Source: Chloroflexota bacterium
Lineage (GTDB): Bacteria; Chloroflexota; UBA11872
DNA length: 64,000 bases
Direction: 5' to 3'
NCBI GenBank assembly: GCA_022825895.1
Contig: JAJDVX010000022.1
Location: 124,001 to 188,000, forward strand
In this document: in pieces, positions 20,813-28,535 of the stretch
Layout: every line of letters starts with the position of its first letter
Numbering within the stretch: the stretch's first letter is position 1
Notes under the pieces: model-generated
Database searches by the model: none
What the model was told of the DNA's origin: nothing
Seen by the model: only the letters and a program-made list of their open reading frames with translations
Program-made: the position numbers and the translations under genes

Positions 20813-20827
20813 TGTGGCCCAGGCTGC
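20809..20827. repeat. 19-bp direct repeat, left of HicB-like gene
   Basis: GCCATGTGGCCCAGGCTGC is identical at 21129-21147. The two copies bound a 301-bp segment holding the HicB-like gene, so they look like cassette ends or a target duplication. Confidence 0.75.
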
Positions 20828-20846
20828 CCACCCTGACCCGATTTCC

Positions 20847-21098
20847 TTACGACGTGATAGGCACCGGGACCGCGTGCACTGAGACCTCGACCGAATCACC
20901 AGCCGCATCGGTCGAAGGGAACGGCTGCGGAAGCGGAAGACCCTGTCGAAGCATCCCGTCGAAGTGGAATGCCAGGGCTTCGGCCATGTTGTAACGGCAC
21001 TCATCCTCCGTTGCTCCGGTGGCAACGCAGCCATCGACATCAGGGGAGTACGCCGAGAAGTTCCGCGGCCCCCGTTCAATCTCAATTCGGTAGCGCAT
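20847..21098 (-). CDS. HicB-like antitoxin family protein (no HicA seen)
   Basis: 83 residues from ATG 21098. MRYRIEIERG, FSAYSPDVDGCVATGATEDECRYNMAEAL is the HicB fold, in which the DVDGCVATG segment is the usual family hallmark. The C-terminus lacks a recognisable ribbon-helix-helix or HTH extension. Type II HicA toxins normally adjoin HicB, but no HicA-like ORF is visible on either side, so it may be an orphan. AAGGGA lies upstream of the start. The earlier track start runs into repeat sequence. Confidence 0.8.
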   Translation of the reverse strand: MRYRIEIERGPRNFSAYSPDVDGCVATGATEDECRYNMAEALAFHFDGMLRQGLPLPQPFPSTDAAGDSVEVSVHAVPVPITS

Positions 21099-21128
21099 GT
21101 CGGTTCCCTTAGAGGCCAGCCTGATGCT

Positions 21129-21147
21129 GCCATGTGGCCCAGGCTGC
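21129..21147. repeat. 19-bp direct repeat, right of HicB-like gene
   Basis: Exact second copy of 20809-20827; it overlaps the left half of the second hairpin. Confidence 0.75.
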
Positions 21148-21159
21148 GTGCAGCCTGGG
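21138..21159. repeat. 22-nt near-perfect palindrome, copy 2
   Basis: Same arms as copy 1 (CCCAGGCTGC / GCAGCCTGGG) with centre GT instead of GC. It lies 55 bp before the PhyH start at 21214 and could form a hairpin in its leader. Confidence 0.75.
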
Positions 21160-21213
21160 ACCGTCCGAGCGGCTACCGTAGGCAGACACACCCTCCCGTA
21201 GCGAGAACGTGCC

Positions 21214-22059
21214 ATGAGCGCCGATCCTCCGGCCGGTCAGCCTGCCTGGGCTGAACTTGGCACGGGCGAACGCATCCGCAGCCTCGAGGTGGAGGGCTAC
21301 GTCGTCCTGCCTGGCACGCTGGATGCCGAAACCGTCGCCCGGCTCAAGGCACAGGCCGCCGCGTGGGACCCGACGCCGGTGCATTACAGCCCGAATCAAC
21401 GCACGCAGTCGGACGTGCAGTTTGCTGGCGGCGCGGTGACGGAACTCATCGTGCATCCGCCGGTAATCGACTTCCTTCGGGCGGCGCTGGGGCCGGACCT
21501 GGTGTTCATGCACGCGCACTACGCCATCTCGGCGCCGGGGCATCCGGGTATGAACCTGCATACCGACTCGCATCCCTACGGGACCAGCGACTGGGGCTAC
21601 GCCTTCAGCGCGCCGCGGCAGGTCCGGGTGCTGTATTACCTGGACGACCTGACGACGGACGTGGCGCCACTGCGCGTGGTCCCGCGGTCGCACCTGTCCA
21701 TGCACCCGGACGCGAATCCTTACAAGCGCTATCCCTCGCATCCGGATGAGGTCGTCATCACCGCGCCCGCTGGCACGGCGGTGGTGATCAACCTGGCGCT
21801 CTTCCACGCCAACGGCCCGAACACCGGCAGCCGGGCGCGAGAAATGATCGCGCTGTCCTACCGCCCGGCCTGGTGCGGACCGACCGTCCAGGACCTGGAA
21901 CCGTGGCCGGACGAAGTCCTGGCGAGTCTCCCGCCCGCTGTCCTCAAGCTCTGCGGCGACCGCAACCAGCGCGACACCCACGACCAGCCCGGCATGCCGC
22001 CCATCGATCCCCGAACCAACGCCCCCGGCATCAGCCCCCGCCGCTGGGAAAGCGCCTAA
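21214..22059 (+). CDS. Phytanoyl-CoA dioxygenase (PhyH) family Fe(II)/2OG oxygenase
   Basis: 281 residues. Facial triad His116-x-Asp118 (NLHTDSHP) and distal His198 (FHANGPN), followed by SRAREM with a 2OG-binding Arg. Hydroxylates an unknown organic substrate in the cytoplasm. The ends are notable: the 5' leader plus first ten codons, and the last codons plus downstream gene, are each duplicated nearby around an inserted toxin/antitoxin-like gene. Its stop shares CTAA with the convergent Gfo/Idh fragment. Confidence 0.9.
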   Translation: MSADPPAGQPAWAELGTGERIRSLEVEGYVVLPGTLDAETVARLKAQAAAWDPTPVHYSPNQRTQSDVQFAGGAVTELIVHPPVIDFLRAALGPDLVFMHAHYAISAPGHPGMNLHTDSHPYGTSDWGYAFSAPRQVRVLYYLDDLTTDVAPLRVVPRSHLSMHPDANPYKRYPSHPDEVVITAPAGTAVVINLALFHANGPNTGSRAREMIALSYRPAWCGPTVQDLEPWPDEVLASLPPAVLKLCGDRNQRDTHDQPGMPPIDPRTNAPGISPRRWESA

Positions 22060-22435
22060 ACCCGAACCGTCCGCCCGCTCTCAGCCGACTCATAGGCCGC
22101 ATGCACCACCCGCAATGCCGCCAGGGCTTCGAAGCCGGTAATCGGCGCCGGCTCGCCCAGGCAGGCGCGCAGCGTGCGCTCGATCCACGGGGTGTAGTTG
22201 GCGAAATCCGGGCCGCTGTAGGCGATGCGGCGGTTCGGGACGCCGCCCGGGTCCGGCGACGTGGAATGCCACTCCAGCAGGTGCCGGTCGGAGGCTCCGA
22301 ATCGCAGCCAGCCGTTGGAACCCCAGAGACTCAGGTCCAACTGGTAGGGCTTGTCCAGCAGGTAGCCGGACACCAGCGAGCCGTAGGCGCCGTTGGCGAA
22401 CCGCAGGTTCACCAGCGCCAGGTCCTCCACGTCGA
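22018..22435. repeat. 418-bp direct repeat, left copy
   Basis: Aligns without gaps to 24452-24869, about 29 mismatches by eye (roughly 93% identity). It contains the last PhyH codons and the C-terminal part of a Gfo/Idh gene. Between the copies lie 2,016 bp of unique DNA with a TA-like pair. Confidence 0.9.
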
Positions 22436-22451
22436 AGACCACACCTAACAT
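22056..22451 (-). pseudogene. C-terminal fragment of Gfo/Idh/MocA oxidoreductase
   Basis: 131-residue frame whose part from DVEDLALVNLRF to the stop nearly matches the C-terminal 126 residues of the intact gene at 24490-25518. The NAD(P)-binding Rossmann domain is missing, and homology ends abruptly at 22435. Almost certainly inactive. The reading frame has stayed open despite about 7% nucleotide divergence from the intact copy. Confidence 0.85.
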
Positions 22452-22758
22452 CTACGCACTCCACCTCTCGGCAGATGGCGACCGACTGTACGTGCGGTGT
22501 TCGGCCGAATCCGGCAGGCTGCGTCTCTTCGTGATGTTCGACGAACCTGGTTGATTGTTGGGGAACGAGAACGATGTGGCTGGTGCGTTCGTACGGCTGG
22601 ACGACGAGCCTCGCGTCGCCCAGCTTTGGGAGTTGTCCATTAGTCGCACGGAAATGTTTGCACCATCAGTTGCCGATCAGGCGTGGGCCCGTCACCTGCT
22701 AAACGCGCAGCAGCTGGCCACCGGGGCCTATCCCAATGCCGACGGCCAGTGGTGGTGA
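22441..22758 (+). pseudogene. Nonsense-interrupted coding remnant of unknown family
   Basis: One frame reads PNIYALHLSADGDRLYVRC to MFDEPG, a TGA near 22551, then continues in the same frame through NDVAGAFVRLDDEP and SISRTEMFAP to a stop at 22758. The composition is protein-like on both sides of the TGA. It resembles the substrate-binding beta proteins with RLDDxPxxxxxWxxSxSRT patterns, but no family could be assigned. Confidence 0.45.
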
Positions 22759-22971
22759 GCCGACGTCGACTGCCGATCCCCGGACGACACCACGCACCCC
22801 GTGGTTTGGGTGCTCACAATCTGCGGGCACGATGTCTAACCGTCCACCCGGTGCTCCCCACCGGCATCAGAATTGCTCACCGCTCATCACACATACCCAC
22901 CATCCAGCAATCTTCCTGGTAGCCGGCCTCAGTACACTTATCGAGGTTCGCAAGACCGTAGGGTAGCCACC

Positions 22972-23628
22972 GTGACACCGCCCGACGCCGAGAACATCCC
23001 GGTTCATGCGTTGACGGCTGAACAGGTGTGCCGTCTCACGGGGCTGTCCACGAGCCGCCTGCGGTACTGGAATAGGACCGGGTTCTTTCAGCCGGCGTCC
23101 AACCCATCGGTGCGTGGCCCGTATGGAGCGTTCTACTCGTTCCGCGACGTGGTTGGCCTGCGGACGCTGGCGGTGCTCCGGGGCAAAGCATCGCTTCAGT
23201 CGTTGCGAAGAATTGGGGAGTATCTCCAGGAGCACTTCGACGACCCGTGGGCCAGCCTGCGGTTCTATACGGCCGGGCGGGACGTGCTCGTCGATATCGG
23301 CGCCGGACCCGTGCTACTTGTAGAGGGTGGGGCCCAACACGCTTTTGACATCGGTCTCATTGAGGTAATCGGGGACATGCGAGATGCCGTCGAGGGGATG
23401 CGACATCGTCGACCCGAGCAGATCGGACACTTTGACCAGCACCGATTCACCGCCCACAACCAGATCGTCGTCGCAGGGACCCGAATCCCCATTGCGGCGG
23501 TATGGGCCTTTCATCAGGCGGGGTACAGCCCGGAAGCCATCGTGGACCAGTACCCACGGCTTGACGTCGCCGACGTTGAAGCCGTGGTCGCCCACTACTC
23601 GACCGACACCACCGCACGTGCCAGCTAG
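22972..23628 (+). CDS. MerR-like HTH + DUF433 protein (antitoxin-like)
   Basis: About 218 residues from GTG 22972 (AGGG eight bases upstream). N-terminal MerR-like HTH: LTAEQVCRLTGLSTSRLRYWNRTGFF, then FYSFRDVVGLRTLAVLR. C-terminal DUF433 at about 165-215: NQIVVAGTRIPIAAVWAFHQAGYSPEAIVDQYPRLDVADVEAVVAHY. DUF433 proteins are usually about 75-residue antitoxins beside DUF5615 PIN-like toxins; this one carries an additional N-terminal regulator. The PIN-like gene follows after 5-29 bp. A TACACT element at about 22932 could be its -10. Confidence 0.85.
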   Translation: MTPPDAENIPVHALTAEQVCRLTGLSTSRLRYWNRTGFFQPASNPSVRGPYGAFYSFRDVVGLRTLAVLRGKASLQSLRRIGEYLQEHFDDPWASLRFYTAGRDVLVDIGAGPVLLVEGGAQHAFDIGLIEVIGDMRDAVEGMRHRRPEQIGHFDQHRFTAHNQIVVAGTRIPIAAVWAFHQAGYSPEAIVDQYPRLDVADVEAVVAHYSTDTTARAS

Positions 23629-23657
23629 GTCGGGTGGTCCACGTGGCGCCACCACGC

Positions 23658-24035
23658 ATGCGGCTGCTCATGGACGAGTGTGTGCCGGACCTGGTGGCGG
23701 ACGCGTTTGGCGACCGGGGGCACGAGATTCACTTTGCTCGCGACGAGTGTCCCGAAACCCCTGACCACGGGGTCCAGCACCACGCCGACCAGATTGGTGC
23801 CATCGTGGTCACGTGGAATATCAGGCACTTTCGTCAACTTCCCCGGTCGCACCGGACCGGCCAGTTGGAAAGCCACCTGGGTCGAATCGACTTCAAGTGC
23901 GGGGAGGCGCTGGGTGCCGAGCGGGTAGTGGAGCTAGGCAAATTGATCGACACCGCGTACGCCATGCACCAAGAGGTTTCGACGGAACGGTTCTTTGTCC
24001 GCATCACGACCCAGTACATCACGTTCTTCCGGTGA
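23658..24035 (+). CDS. DUF5615 PIN-like toxin candidate
   Basis: About 125 residues. The start MRLLMDECVPDLVADAFGDRGHEI is the DUF5615/PIN-like N-terminus with the first catalytic Asp (MDE). A second acidic cluster follows in ARDECPETPDHG, and AIVVTWNIRHFRQL holds the usual TxNxxHF strand, with Asn where many relatives have Asp. Predicted RNase toxin paired with the upstream DUF433 protein. ATG 23658 matches the family start; GTG 23634, closer to the antitoxin stop, is an alternative. Confidence 0.78.
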   Translation: MRLLMDECVPDLVADAFGDRGHEIHFARDECPETPDHGVQHHADQIGAIVVTWNIRHFRQLPRSHRTGQLESHLGRIDFKCGEALGAERVVELGKLIDTAYAMHQEVSTERFFVRITTQYITFFR

Positions 24036-24451
24036 GAACCGCCGACCTAAGTCCCGCCCCCGGCCACGCCATGCGGACCACGCCCATCAGCCCGTAATCT
24101 TAGACTTGTACAGATAACGCAGCGTCTCGGAATCCTGGATTCTGCGGATATAGCGTGCGGACATTTTGGCCGACCTCTGACGCCGGGGCCTTGCTCGGCC
24201 TGAAGCGGCGCTCCGGTTTGCGTCACGATGATCGAAAAACCGACTCTCGGACTGTGCCCGACGTCGTCGGCTGGATCACGGCCAGGCGCTTCGACAATCT
24301 GCTTGATGCGGAGTCGACTGACGCGACCGTTCAGTGGACTGTTTTTCCGTGACATGCATATCGGGTCGCCGGGTACCGCGCTGCCGCGAATCTGTTTGAG
24401 CGCGTCAACCACCTACGCCGGATTCGCGAGGGAGGTGCGGTTACCTTTCTG
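24036..24451. other. Non-coding right part of the island
   Basis: About 416 bp, visibly less GC-rich than the flanks. Short frames (24155, 24228) have no recognisable motifs. No terminal inverted repeat or recombinase gene was seen. Confidence 0.5.
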
Positions 24452-24869
24452 AACACCCCCGGCATCAGCCCCCGCCGCTGGGACAGCGCCTAAAGCCGAA
24501 CCGTCCGCCCGCCGTCAGCCGACTCATAGGCGGCGTGCACAACGCGTAACGCGGCCAGGGCATCGGCGCCTGTGATTGGCGCCGGCTCGCCCAGGCAGGC
24601 GCGCAGCGTGCGCTCGATCCACGGGGTGTAGTTGGCGAAATCCGGGCCGCTGTAGGCGATGCGGCGGTCCGGCACGCCGCCCGGGTCCGGCGACGCGGAA
24701 TGCCACTCCAGCAGGTGCCGGTCGGAGGCTCCGAAGCGCAGCCAGCCGGTGGATCCCCACAGGCTCAGGTCCAGTTGGTAGGGCTTGTCCAGCAGGTAGC
24801 CGGACACCAGCGAGCCGTAGGCGCCGTTGGCGAAGCGCAGGTTCACCAGCGCCAGGTCCTCCACGTCGA
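24452..24869. repeat. 418-bp direct repeat, right copy
   Basis: Gapless match to 22018-22435. It begins with the last 13 PhyH codons and stop (24452-24493, PGISPRRWDSA), an orphan remnant here, and ends inside the intact Gfo/Idh gene. Confidence 0.9.
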
Positions 24870-25518
24870 TGGGCGCGCCGCCCACCACATCCGTCATGGC
24901 CTGGACTTCCACGACGGGCGATTCGGTGATAAAGGTCATCAGGTCGATCCAGTGAATGCCCAGCCAGACCAGGTGCCCGCCGCCGGCCAGCGTGCGCTTG
25001 AAGGTCCAGTCGCGCACCCCGTTCGCGGGCCAGATGCGCGTCTGGTCGGCGATCACCGCGCCGCGCAGCGCATAGGCCCGGCCCAGCGCGCCGCTGGCGA
25101 AGATGCGGCGGGCGTCCTGCACCCAGGGGCAAAGGCGCCGGGCCAGGGGAACGATCAGGTGCCGGTCGCGCTGCTCGGCGAGTTCGACCAGTTCAGCGAA
25201 CTGATCGGGATGCGTGCAGGCCGGTTTCTCCACCATCACGTGGCAGCCGGCTTCGAGACATTGACGAACTGCTGGCGGCGCGTTCACGGCGATCAGCGAC
25301 ACGATGGCCAGGTCCGGCGCGGCGCTGGCCAGTCCGTCAGACAGCTCGTGATGCGTGCCACGCAGCTTGCATCCAAGCGTCTCTCGCGCCTCGGCGAACG
25401 TGCCGCCGGACTCGTCCACAACGGTGACCGAGTCCACCAGGTCAAGATCGCGCAAGGCCTGCAGAAAGTACGCCCGGTGCCCCTGCTCGTCGGCCTCCAT
25501 CACCAGCGCAACGTGCAT
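24490..25518 (-). CDS. Gfo/Idh/MocA family oxidoreductase
   Basis: 342 residues. N-terminal Rossmann region (the GxGxxG is degenerate: VMEADEQGH), EKPACTH with the conserved Glu-Lys-Pro, and GGGHLVWLGIHWIDLM with the catalytic-region His and Asp. Oxidises sugars or cyclitols with NAD(P). Originally convergent with the PhyH gene, now separated from it by the TA island. -10 candidate TAGACT (25554-25559, minus). Confidence 0.88.
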   Translation of the reverse strand: MHVALVMEADEQGHRAYFLQALRDLDLVDSVTVVDESGGTFAEARETLGCKLRGTHHELSDGLASAAPDLAIVSLIAVNAPPAVRQCLEAGCHVMVEKPACTHPDQFAELVELAEQRDRHLIVPLARRLCPWVQDARRIFASGALGRAYALRGAVIADQTRIWPANGVRDWTFKRTLAGGGHLVWLGIHWIDLMTFITESPVVEVQAMTDVVGGAPIDVEDLALVNLRFANGAYGSLVSGYLLDKPYQLDLSLWGSTGWLRFGASDRHLLEWHSASPDPGGVPDRRIAYSGPDFANYTPWIERTLRACLGEPAPITGADALAALRVVHAAYESADGGRTVRL

Positions 25519-25553
25519 GCGTTTTCCCGGCTCGGTTCTACTCCCGACGTTCC

Positions 25554-25605
25554 AGTCTAGGCAGCCGTCGTCACACCGACGTGAATGGGCCCGTTGCTAG
25601 ACTGA
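25554..25605. promoter_or_regulatory. Divergent -10 elements between Gfo/Idh and rfbB
   Basis: Minus strand: TAGACT at 25554-25559 toward the Gfo/Idh gene. Plus strand: extended -10 TGCTAGACT ending 25603 toward rfbB, 26 bp before its ATG. The 16-nt string CCCGTTGCTAGACTGA (25590-25605) recurs exactly before the tRNA-Arg gene. The -35 regions are weak. Confidence 0.5.
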
Positions 25606-25629
25606 AATTCCAGCCCCCAGAGGTGCCCG

Positions 25630-26655
25630 ATGTCCGCGCGTCCCATCCTGTTGGTCACCGGCGGCGCCGGGTTTATCGGCGCCAATTTCGTGCATCACGT
25701 CCGGGCCGTGCGTCCCGACTGGGACGTGCGCGTGCTGGATGCGCTGACCTATGCGGGCGACCGTCGACGGCTGGCCGGCGCCGGCTGCGACCTCATCGTT
25801 GGGGACATCGCGGATACCGAAACCGCGCAGTCCGCGCTGGACGGGGTGACCTGGCTGGTGAACTTCGCGGCCGAAACCCACGTGGACCGCTCGCTGCTGG
25901 ACGCCGAGCCGTTTCTGCGAACCAACGTCACCGGCACCTACCGGCTGTTCGAGGCGGCGCGGCAGGCCGGGGTCTCCAAGGCCGTGCACGTGAGCACCGA
26001 CGAGGTCTACGGCGAAACCCGCGGCGCGGCCTTCGTGGAAACCGACCCGCCGGCGCCCCGCAACCCCTACTCGGCTTCCAAGGCGGCCGGCGACCTGATG
26101 GTCCTGGCGGCCTGGCAGACCCACCGGTTCCCGGTTTGCATCACCCGCGGCGTCAACACCATCGGTCCCTGGCAGCACCCGGAGAAGGCCGTGCCGCTAT
26201 TCACCATCAACGCCATGCGCGGCCAGCCGCTGCCCCTCTACGGTCGCGGCGAGCAGCAGCGGGACCGGCTGTACGTGGAGGACCACGCCAGCGCCATCCT
26301 GGCGGTGCTGGAGCGAGGCGAACCCGGCGAGGTCTACAACGTCGCCGCCGACAACAACCGCGACAACCTGAGCGTGGCGCGGCGCATCTGCGAACGCGTC
26401 GGGGCGCCGCAGGACCTGATCCACTTCGTGGAGGACCGGACCGGGCACGACTGGAACTACGCGCTGGACAGCGCCAAGCTCCGGTCGCTGGACTGGTCGC
26501 CTCGCTACGACTTCGAGTCGGCCATGGACGCCACCGTGGACTGGTACCTGGAGTTCCAGGACTGGTGGGGACCGATCGTGGACGGCGACTTCCAGGACTA
26601 CTACGAACGCCAATACGGCGAGCGGCTGGCCGGTGCGGAGGCCTTCCGCGGGTAG
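25630..26655 (+). CDS. rfbB: dTDP-glucose 4,6-dehydratase-like SDR
   Basis: 341 residues. GGAGFIGANF cofactor site, AAETHVDRS, STDEVYGE active site (Thr-Asp-Glu) and YSASKAAGD catalytic Tyr/Lys are all the RmlB signature; TRGVNTIGPWQHPEK supports it. Makes dTDP-4-keto-6-deoxyglucose for surface polysaccharide. No rmlA, rmlC or rmlD is nearby, so another NDP-sugar dehydratase is possible. The next gene overlaps by 23 bp. Confidence 0.88.
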   Translation: MSARPILLVTGGAGFIGANFVHHVRAVRPDWDVRVLDALTYAGDRRRLAGAGCDLIVGDIADTETAQSALDGVTWLVNFAAETHVDRSLLDAEPFLRTNVTGTYRLFEAARQAGVSKAVHVSTDEVYGETRGAAFVETDPPAPRNPYSASKAAGDLMVLAAWQTHRFPVCITRGVNTIGPWQHPEKAVPLFTINAMRGQPLPLYGRGEQQRDRLYVEDHASAILAVLERGEPGEVYNVAADNNRDNLSVARRICERVGAPQDLIHFVEDRTGHDWNYALDSAKLRSLDWSPRYDFESAMDATVDWYLEFQDWWGPIVDGDFQDYYERQYGERLAGAEAFRG

Positions 26656-27313
26656 CGAGGCCGAACCGGCCTCCCCCGGACAGGTGCGGCTCCCGCGCTA
26701 CACCTGGCGGGAGGCTTGGCGCTGGATGCGCTGGGACGTGCCGACCCGCGTCGCGTTCCTGATCGGCGCACCGCTGATATGGATTGCGGTAGCCGGGATC
26801 GACCCGTCGGCCATCGGCCTGCAACTGGGCCTGGGGCTGCTGGACTGGGTCCTGATCGGCCTATGGTCGGTCGGCGTGATGCTGGTGACACTCAGCTACC
26901 GCCGCTGGCTCTGGCCGGTGCGAGTCGCCGGGGACCGCTCGGCGCTGCTGCTGAACCTGCCGTTCTTCCTGATCCTGAACCCGGTGGCAGAAGAGCTCTT
27001 CTTCCGCGGCCCGGCCATGTTCGGCCTGGCCAACCTGATCGGGATGCCCTGGTCGATCGTCGTCACCTCGCTGGTATTCGGCCTGCACCACGGGCTGGAC
27101 CGGCAGTTCCCGCGTTCGTTCCTTGTGCTGGGCACGCTGGGCGGCCTGCTCTTCGGGATCGCGGCGGCGCACTTCGAGTCGGTCGCCCCGGCCATCGTGC
27201 TGCACATCGCGGCCGACGCCGTGATCTTCGTGGCCGCCGCGCCGATGCTCGAACGCCTGGGCGTGGGCATACGGCTTCCACTGCCGCCGTCGCCCGCCGA
27301 GCAAGCTTCATAG
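26633..27313 (+). CDS. CPBP family intramembrane metalloprotease
   Basis: 226 residues, about six membrane segments. NPVAEELFFRG gives the EExxxR motif, with FGLHHGL and AAHFES / VLHIAADA supplying the other conserved His residues. Prenyl-protease (Abi/CAAX) family; substrate unknown. GTG start inside the end of rfbB. Confidence 0.88.
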   Translation: MRRPSAGSEAEPASPGQVRLPRYTWREAWRWMRWDVPTRVAFLIGAPLIWIAVAGIDPSAIGLQLGLGLLDWVLIGLWSVGVMLVTLSYRRWLWPVRVAGDRSALLLNLPFFLILNPVAEELFFRGPAMFGLANLIGMPWSIVVTSLVFGLHHGLDRQFPRSFLVLGTLGGLLFGIAAAHFESVAPAIVLHIAADAVIFVAAAPMLERLGVGIRLPLPPSPAEQAS

Positions 27314-27315
27314 GG

Positions 27316-27341
27316 TTGCAAGGGCAACCCGTTGCTAGACT
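27316..27341 (+). promoter_or_regulatory. Candidate promoter of tRNA-Arg
   Basis: Extended -10 TGCTAGACT (27333-27341) ends 10 bp before the tRNA. TTGCAA (27316-27321) is a possible -35 with a short 14-bp spacer. The TTGC lies in a GGGTTGC/GCAACCC hairpin (27313-27330) that could instead end CPBP transcription. Confidence 0.5.
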
Positions 27342-27351
27342 GATTTTTCCT

Positions 27352-27425
27352 GACCCCGTAGCTCAGTTGGACAGAGCGTGTGGTTGCGGACCACAAGGCC
27401 GGAGGTTCGAGTCCTCTCGGGGTCG
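27352..27425 (+). tRNA. tRNA-Arg (anticodon GCG)
   Basis: Cloverleaf: acceptor GACCCCG/CGGGGTC, D-arm GCTC/GAGC with A20 (Arg identity), anticodon stem TGTGG/CCACA around TTGCGGA (anticodon GCG, reads CGC), T-arm GGAGG-TTCGAGT-CCTCT with one G-T pair, discriminator G. CCA is not encoded. Bacteria usually read CGN with tRNA-Arg(ACG) edited to inosine, so GCG is unusual. Confidence 0.93.
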
Positions 27426-27463
27426 CCCAACTATCTTCAGCTTGAAGGCGTCGCCTCATCCGC

Positions 27464-28450
27464 ATGACTGACGACCGGATCCCGCGTCGTCGCATCGGCG
27501 CCTCCGATCTTGAAGCCGGCGCCGTCGGCGTTGGCACCTGGCAGTGGGGCGACCGGCGGTACTGGGACGACCACGACGGCCGCGAACCCACCGACATCCC
27601 TGCCGCCTACGACGCGACGATGCACCGTGGCGCCGACTTCCTGGACACAGCGGAACTCTACGGCTTCGGCGAGTCGGAACGGGTGATCGGCAAGCTGCGC
27701 GCGGGCGACACGCGGTCGGCCGTGGTGGCGACCAAGTACATGCCGGCCCCCACGCGTTGGCGCTTGCGCTCGGTGGACGCGGCTATCGACGGCAGCCTCA
27801 AGCGCCTGGGCCAGGACCGGATCGATCACTACCAGGTGCACTGGCCGTACAGCGTCATCCCGCACCGCCGCCTGCTTGGGCGGCTGGCGCGGGCGGTTCA
27901 CGACGGACGGGTCGCCTATATCGGCGTCAGCAACTTCACCGAACCGCAGATGCGCCGCGCCCACGCGGTACTGGCCGATGCCGGCGTGCCGCTGGTCTCA
28001 AACCAGGTGTCTTACAGCCTGCTGCGCCGCGCGCCCGAGGTAAACGGCGTGCTGGACGCCTGCCACGAACTGGACGTGACCCTGATCGCCTACAGCCCGC
28101 TGGCCCAGGGACTGCTCAGCGGCAAGTACGGACCCGGAGGCCGCCAGCCGCGCTCGCGGCCGTTGCGGCGCGTGCTCAGGGCCAAGACCCCGGAAACGGT
28201 GATGCCCCTGCTGGATACCCTGCGACGAATCGGGGATTCCGTGGGGGCCACGGCCGGGCAGGTCGCCGTGGCCTGGACCCTGCGCGATTCGGCGGTGCTG
28301 CCCATCGTGGGCGCGCGCACCGCCGGCCAGGCGGAGTCCAATGCCGATGCCGCTTTGATCGAACTCGACGATGTGGCCTTGCGTGAATTGGACGCTACAT
28401 CCCGCGCATACTGCACGGCGAGCCCGTTGGCGCGCCGACTTCGAGGCTGA
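27464..28450 (+). CDS. Aldo/keto reductase
   Basis: 328 residues, (beta/alpha)8 NADPH oxidoreductase. Catalytic tetrad: Asp and Tyr in FLDTAELYG, Lys in VVATKYMP, His in YQVHWP. C-terminal cofactor region AVLPIVGARTAGQAESNADA. Starts 38 bp after tRNA-Arg. Confidence 0.92.
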   Translation: MTDDRIPRRRIGASDLEAGAVGVGTWQWGDRRYWDDHDGREPTDIPAAYDATMHRGADFLDTAELYGFGESERVIGKLRAGDTRSAVVATKYMPAPTRWRLRSVDAAIDGSLKRLGQDRIDHYQVHWPYSVIPHRRLLGRLARAVHDGRVAYIGVSNFTEPQMRRAHAVLADAGVPLVSNQVSYSLLRRAPEVNGVLDACHELDVTLIAYSPLAQGLLSGKYGPGGRQPRSRPLRRVLRAKTPETVMPLLDTLRRIGDSVGATAGQVAVAWTLRDSAVLPIVGARTAGQAESNADAALIELDDVALRELDATSRAYCTASPLARRLRG

Positions 28451-28535
28451 GAGCTTCCCAAAGCAGGAAAACCCACAAACTCGCCAGCCGCGGGGCACGT
28501 ATCCTGAGACCGAGGGCTCAAGGGGGAGCGCAAGC

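Noticed and set aside
27352-27425. tRNA-Cys from the GCG-like loop
   Set aside because: The anticodon stem fixes the loop as TTGCGGA, so the anticodon is GCG (Arg), and A20 supports Arg.
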